Shown piece after piece: positions 60,998-64,000 of a stretch of DNA of 64,000 nucleotides (within the stretch, counting starts at the first letter, position 1; every line of letters begins with the position of its first letter). A model generated the notes under the pieces. The model saw only the letters and a list, made by a program, of their open reading frames with translations. It was not told where the DNA came from and did no database searches. The stretch lies in NCBI GenBank assembly GCA_011634665.1, contig WAEK01000010.1, positions 310,001 through 374,000 on the forward strand, read 5' to 3'. The DNA is from Mortierella sp. BCC40632 (taxonomy: Eukaryota > Mortierellomycota > Mortierellomycetes > Mortierellales > Mortierellaceae). The position numbers and the translations under genes were made by a program.

Positions 60998-63432
60998 TAG
61001 AGTCCTGGCCAGAAATTTTCAGCACATATAATTTTTAGAATAGCTGTGACTCAATTAAATTTAGAAATAATCACAGTCACAGGTTGCATTTGAAGGATGT
61101 GACCAGACTAAGATGGCCTCATCTCAATGCGCTCTGAAATGATCTCGAAAAACGATGCTGATTATCCTCTCGAGGTCAATCTGGATACTACTCTCACTCC
61201 ATCTCCAAGGAGTTCACCTGAACGTAGCGATTGCGTTCTAGAATGGTCGCCTCCGAAATCTAAAAAGAAAGGTGCCCGTCTTAAAAGGTCTCCTGTCAAG
61301 TTAAACCTCGGTCCGTCACCCACGCGGCGACCATACACCTATAATGGGTGGTTCCAACTGCCAACATCGAAGGCGGGGTCCGCGTGCCCTCTATCATCGA
61401 CCGCATCGGATGGCTCACCAAGCAAGCGCCAGCATGAGCGAAAGAGTGTACAATGTGAACCGCCACCAAGACTTATTCTCGAGAATACTGCAACTCCTGA
61501 AACAGAAGCAGCTACACCGATCAATAATACGCGTCGACGCCGTCTCATTGTAAGCGAGGATACAGAGGAAGAGCAAGAGCACCATGGCCATCAGGCGGAT
61601 CGATTTTGGAGTGGTGCGCAAGAACCATCCAAGAAACTCTGTCCCGTTACCATCGACAACATAGCTGCTTCCGAGCTTCCACCACTTTCTACACTCAAGC
61701 GTGATAAGAGTGACCTTTCAAAGAATGAGTTCACGGTCCTTGCTCATGTCTTCAGGATGATTCAAGAAGCACCGGCGCCCGTCCTGAATTGGTTCAAGAG
61801 CCTTGGAAAGACTGAGTCTCAGCGATTGTCAAAGTTGTCAGGAACCGGAGAGAACTCGTGCAGAGCCCCCATCCAATTCGCACTGACGGGCACTCAAAAT
61901 TTTGTTGAAAAGAAAAAGCGGGGGAGAAACTTGAAAGCTATGGATGAAGAATACTCTACCAAACTGAAGGACATGGTCATGAAATCCAACAGTCTTGGTC
62001 AGCCGAACTCTTCCAACCGCATTGCGAATAGCTTAAAATAGATTGGGATTAACAGGTCACGAAGATCTATCACTCGGGACCTCCACAAGCTAGGGTTCTA
62101 CTGGGGGAAGGGTGTCAGACGCCATCTCTACCATGACGCGCCACAAAATGTTGCATATCGAATGGAGTATCTGAAGCGTCGCTTTGAGAACCTCGTCCAA
62201 AAAGATGGAAAGTGGAGACCAGTAGTGCCGGAAGTATTCTTAGATGAATCGTATTGCCACCTAGACCATACGACAGCAAGCAGGTGGGTAACTCCGGGCA
62301 TGGCGGTGTCTGAAGCAGGAAAGCAGCCAATATTGGTTATTTTCGCGGCATTCGTGGTTTATTTCGATCAGGACAAGCAAGAAGTCATCGGGAGATTTGT
62401 AAAAGATAGTGTACATATCTGGCCAGCTCTTGGTAAAGCGCACCTCCAGAAAGCAAACGGAAGGCGGACTGGTGCAGACGCCCAACTTTGGCACGATGTG
62501 CCTTCCGAGATTAGAGAGGCAGGGATCATTGCTACAGATCATGACTACCATGGTAATTTCAACGCCGAACTTTTCGATAAACTCTTCCAACGGCTATGCA
62601 ACAACCTCACCGAAATGGGACTTGGTCCTTGTAACATCCATCTTGATGGCGCGTCATACCACTTCCACAAGATGAACAAGAAACCGACATCTAGCTGTAA
62701 GAAAGAAGACATCCTGAAGTGGATTAATGACCAAGGGCATGAAATCCCCCCTGGCACAGAAGGGAGAGATGCGACCAAGACCCAGCTGCTGGAGTACCTG
62801 AAAACGCTCCCAGATACATCCCAGTTCACCATTCATAATATTGCAAGAGATAACGGAGGACATCGTATTTTGAAGACTCCTCCATATCACTGTGAACTTC
62901 AGCCAATCGAGAAAATATGGGCCGTCGTCAAGAATATCGTTGCTTCAAGAACAGCAGGACGTATGGCTTCTGTTGACCTCAAGAGAATGCTAATGGGAAT
63001 TTTTTTTGGCATCCCTAGCAGGATATTCATATCTGTTTGGGAGAAGTGTATTAAAACTGCCCTGGATTACACCACCACGACTGCCCAGTCGGCACCGATA
63101 ATTACTCATAATGAGGCTACGACGATGGCTGAAACTGCAGAGACCCATGCCATCTCATCTGAGTACTGGGCAGAGATTCTCAGAGAGGTGGAGTCGTATG
63201 ATACCCAGCTCCAAATCACTATTGACTCGTTAGAAATGAGTTATGACTTTGATGAGTTATTTGAGTAGGTCGGATCAGGGAATAGAGCTCCTTGTTAGTG
63301 CACAACTTTTCTAGCAATAAAAGAGTGTTTCCAGCCCCTCTCTCCCTCCGATGCATGAAAAGGCTCAGATTTTCTTTTGAGTCACCTCTACTCTAAAATT
63401 ATATGTGCTGAAAATTTCTGGCCAGGACTCTA
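60998..63432 (+). mobile_element. Tc1/mariner-like DNA transposon with TA duplication
   Basis: The body is 61000-63430, flanked by TA at 60998-60999 and 63431-63432, the target-site duplication of the Tc1/mariner superfamily. Terminal inverted repeats are 61000-61054 and 63377-63430: both begin GAGTCCTGGCCAGAAATTTT when read inward and differ at few positions plus one base of length, including a shared GTGACTCAA at the inner end. Near-identical ends and a clear duplication mean the insertion is fairly young. It holds a single transposase frame, disabled by one stop. Confidence 0.92.
61127..63268 (+). pseudogene. Tc1/mariner-type transposase with one in-frame stop
   Basis: The frame is continuous from 61127 to 63268 (714 codons) except for TAG at 62039-62041. 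The first ~230 residues are an unusual Ser/Pro/Arg-rich extension. DNA-binding helices follow, with the stop falling between SNRIANSLK and IGINRSRRSITRDLHKLGF, in the second helix-turn-helix. The DDE catalytic domain is intact: FLDESYCH (Asp), NIHLDGASYH (Asp) and LQPIEKIW (Glu). No GT-AG intron removes the stop without also deleting part of the helix-turn-helix. The protein is therefore probably inactive, though movement by a transposase made elsewhere is possible given the good ends. Confidence 0.88.
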
Positions 63433-63530
63433 ATGGACAATATCAAGGGGAGCTATCAAGGGACGCCATCTAGGGACACCATCAAGGGACACCATCAAGG
63501 GACACCATCAAGGGACACCATCTAGGGGTC
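63433..63530 (+). repeat. 13-bp minisatellite, right part
   Basis: Units of GGGACACCATCAA and variants (GGGACGCCATCTA), about six copies, start within a few bases of the right TA. The 13-bp period and the sequence are related to the left array, so the transposon appears to sit within one array. Confidence 0.85.
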
Positions 63531-63672
63531 CTGGAAAATGGCCGAGGGGGGTTGAAAAAAGATCAAGGGATGCTAAAAAAGGTAAGGGATGCAAAGGGGT
63601 TGACATTATCCCGTGATCGCAGACATCAGTTGCGATTCTAGTCTGAAACGCAACGCTAATAGGAGGAGCGAC
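63531..63672. other. Spacer before the rRNA segment
   Basis: G-rich at 63532-63600, then unique sequence up to a sharp start of rRNA similarity at about 63673. I could not align this part to large-subunit rRNA. Confidence 0.4.
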
Positions 63673-63713
63673 AACTGGCTTGTGGCAGCCAAGCGTTCAT
63701 AGCGACGTTGCTA

Positions 63714-63745
<32 letters not shown>

Positions 63746-64000
63746 ACTGAAGCAGAATTCAGTAAGCGTTGGATTGTTCACCCACAAATAGGGAACGTGA
63801 GTTGGGTTTAGACCGTCGTGAGACAGGTTAGCTTTACCCTACTGATGAAGTGTTGTTGCAATAGTAATTGAAGTTAGTACGAGAGGAACACTTCATTCGG
63901 ATAATTGGTATTTGGGTCTGCCTGAACAAGCAATGGCCCGAAGCTATCATCCGTTGGATTATGGCTGAACACCTCTAAGTCAGAATCCGTGCTAGAACGC
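63673..64000 (+). rRNA. Large-subunit (26S/28S) rRNA, 3' part, 5'-truncated, runs off the edge
   Basis: From AACTGGCTTGTGGCAG onward the sequence follows domains V-VI of cytosolic large-subunit rRNA without gaps: GCGTTCATAGCGAC, CTTCGATGTCGGCTC, GCAGAATTC, GGTTTAGACCGTCGTGAGAC, the sarcin-ricin loop AGTACGAGAGGAAC, and CTAAGTCAGAATCC. Similarity stops abruptly upstream, at the peptidyl-transferase region, so the 5' 85% of the gene is missing here. It differs at strongly conserved sites (GAGTTGG for GAGCTGG, AACACC for AACGCC), so it could be a pseudogene; the sequence beyond the window decides. Confidence 0.85.

Noticed and set aside
61980..62060. A short intron removing the TAG in the transposase
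   Set aside because: The only GT before it (GGTCAGCC) is a poor donor and the excised part would include conserved helix-turn-helix residues.
60937..63530. Short regularly spaced repeats that could suggest a CRISPR array
   Set aside because: Units are directly tandem without unique spacers, and the genome is eukaryotic; it is a minisatellite.

Overview
The window is nuclear DNA of an early-diverging filamentous fungus, most likely of the Mortierella type (Mucoromycota in the broad sense). This is inferred from compact GT-AG introns in almost every gene, a complex I assembly factor, a peroxisomal D-amino-acid oxidase, several relatives of eukaryotic TnpB (Fanzor) and very many homopolymer and CT/GA tracts. 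No species can be named from the sequence alone.

Layout. 0.8-4.8 kb: a decayed minus-strand gene that I do not recognise. 5.2-13.1 kb: two minus-strand genes, PRMT3 (arginine methyltransferase) and an epsin (ENTH, two UIMs, Q-rich and NPF-bearing tail). 13.8-15.7 kb: a D-amino-acid oxidase, divergent from the epsin. 15.7-23.6 kb: a gene-poor stretch of pyrimidine/purine tracts. 23.6-26.4 kb: a Ser/Thr kinase with polyQ tracts. 27.34-27.56 kb: a decayed 3' piece of large-subunit rRNA. 28.6-31.9 kb: a GH95-family glycosidase with altered catalytic residues. 32.4-38.1 kb: a 1,772-residue protein joining a GW/WG-rich disordered region (a candidate Argonaute-hook platform) to an eIF4A-like helicase fold whose ATPase motifs are all lost. 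39.2-45.3 kb: four housekeeping genes, NDUFAF8, eIF1A, EFM4 and a metallo-beta-lactamase-fold enzyme. 45.9 kb: a tRNA-Val(CAC).

46-64 kb is an island of mobile and broken DNA: tRNA-related SINE-like copies with poly(A) tails, three related Fanzor copies (a fragment at 47.5 kb and a head-to-tail pair at 53.2-59.0 kb), a truncated XPG/FEN-like nuclease, an RRM-type ORF that could come from a LINE, twin retroposon tails, a nearly intact Tc1/mariner-like element with 54-bp terminal inverted repeats and a TA duplication, sitting in a 13-bp minisatellite, and the 3' part of a large-subunit rRNA running off the right edge.

The left two thirds hold ordinary, well-spliced genes whose exon phases all agree. 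The right third is mostly pseudogenes with in-frame stops or frameshifts. The most unusual object is the GW-repeat/dead-helicase protein. The Fanzor pair is the clearest example of a recently described RNA-guided nuclease family, here in degenerate form. Gene models were built by hand from splice sites, reading-frame continuity and remembered family motifs; no database search was run.
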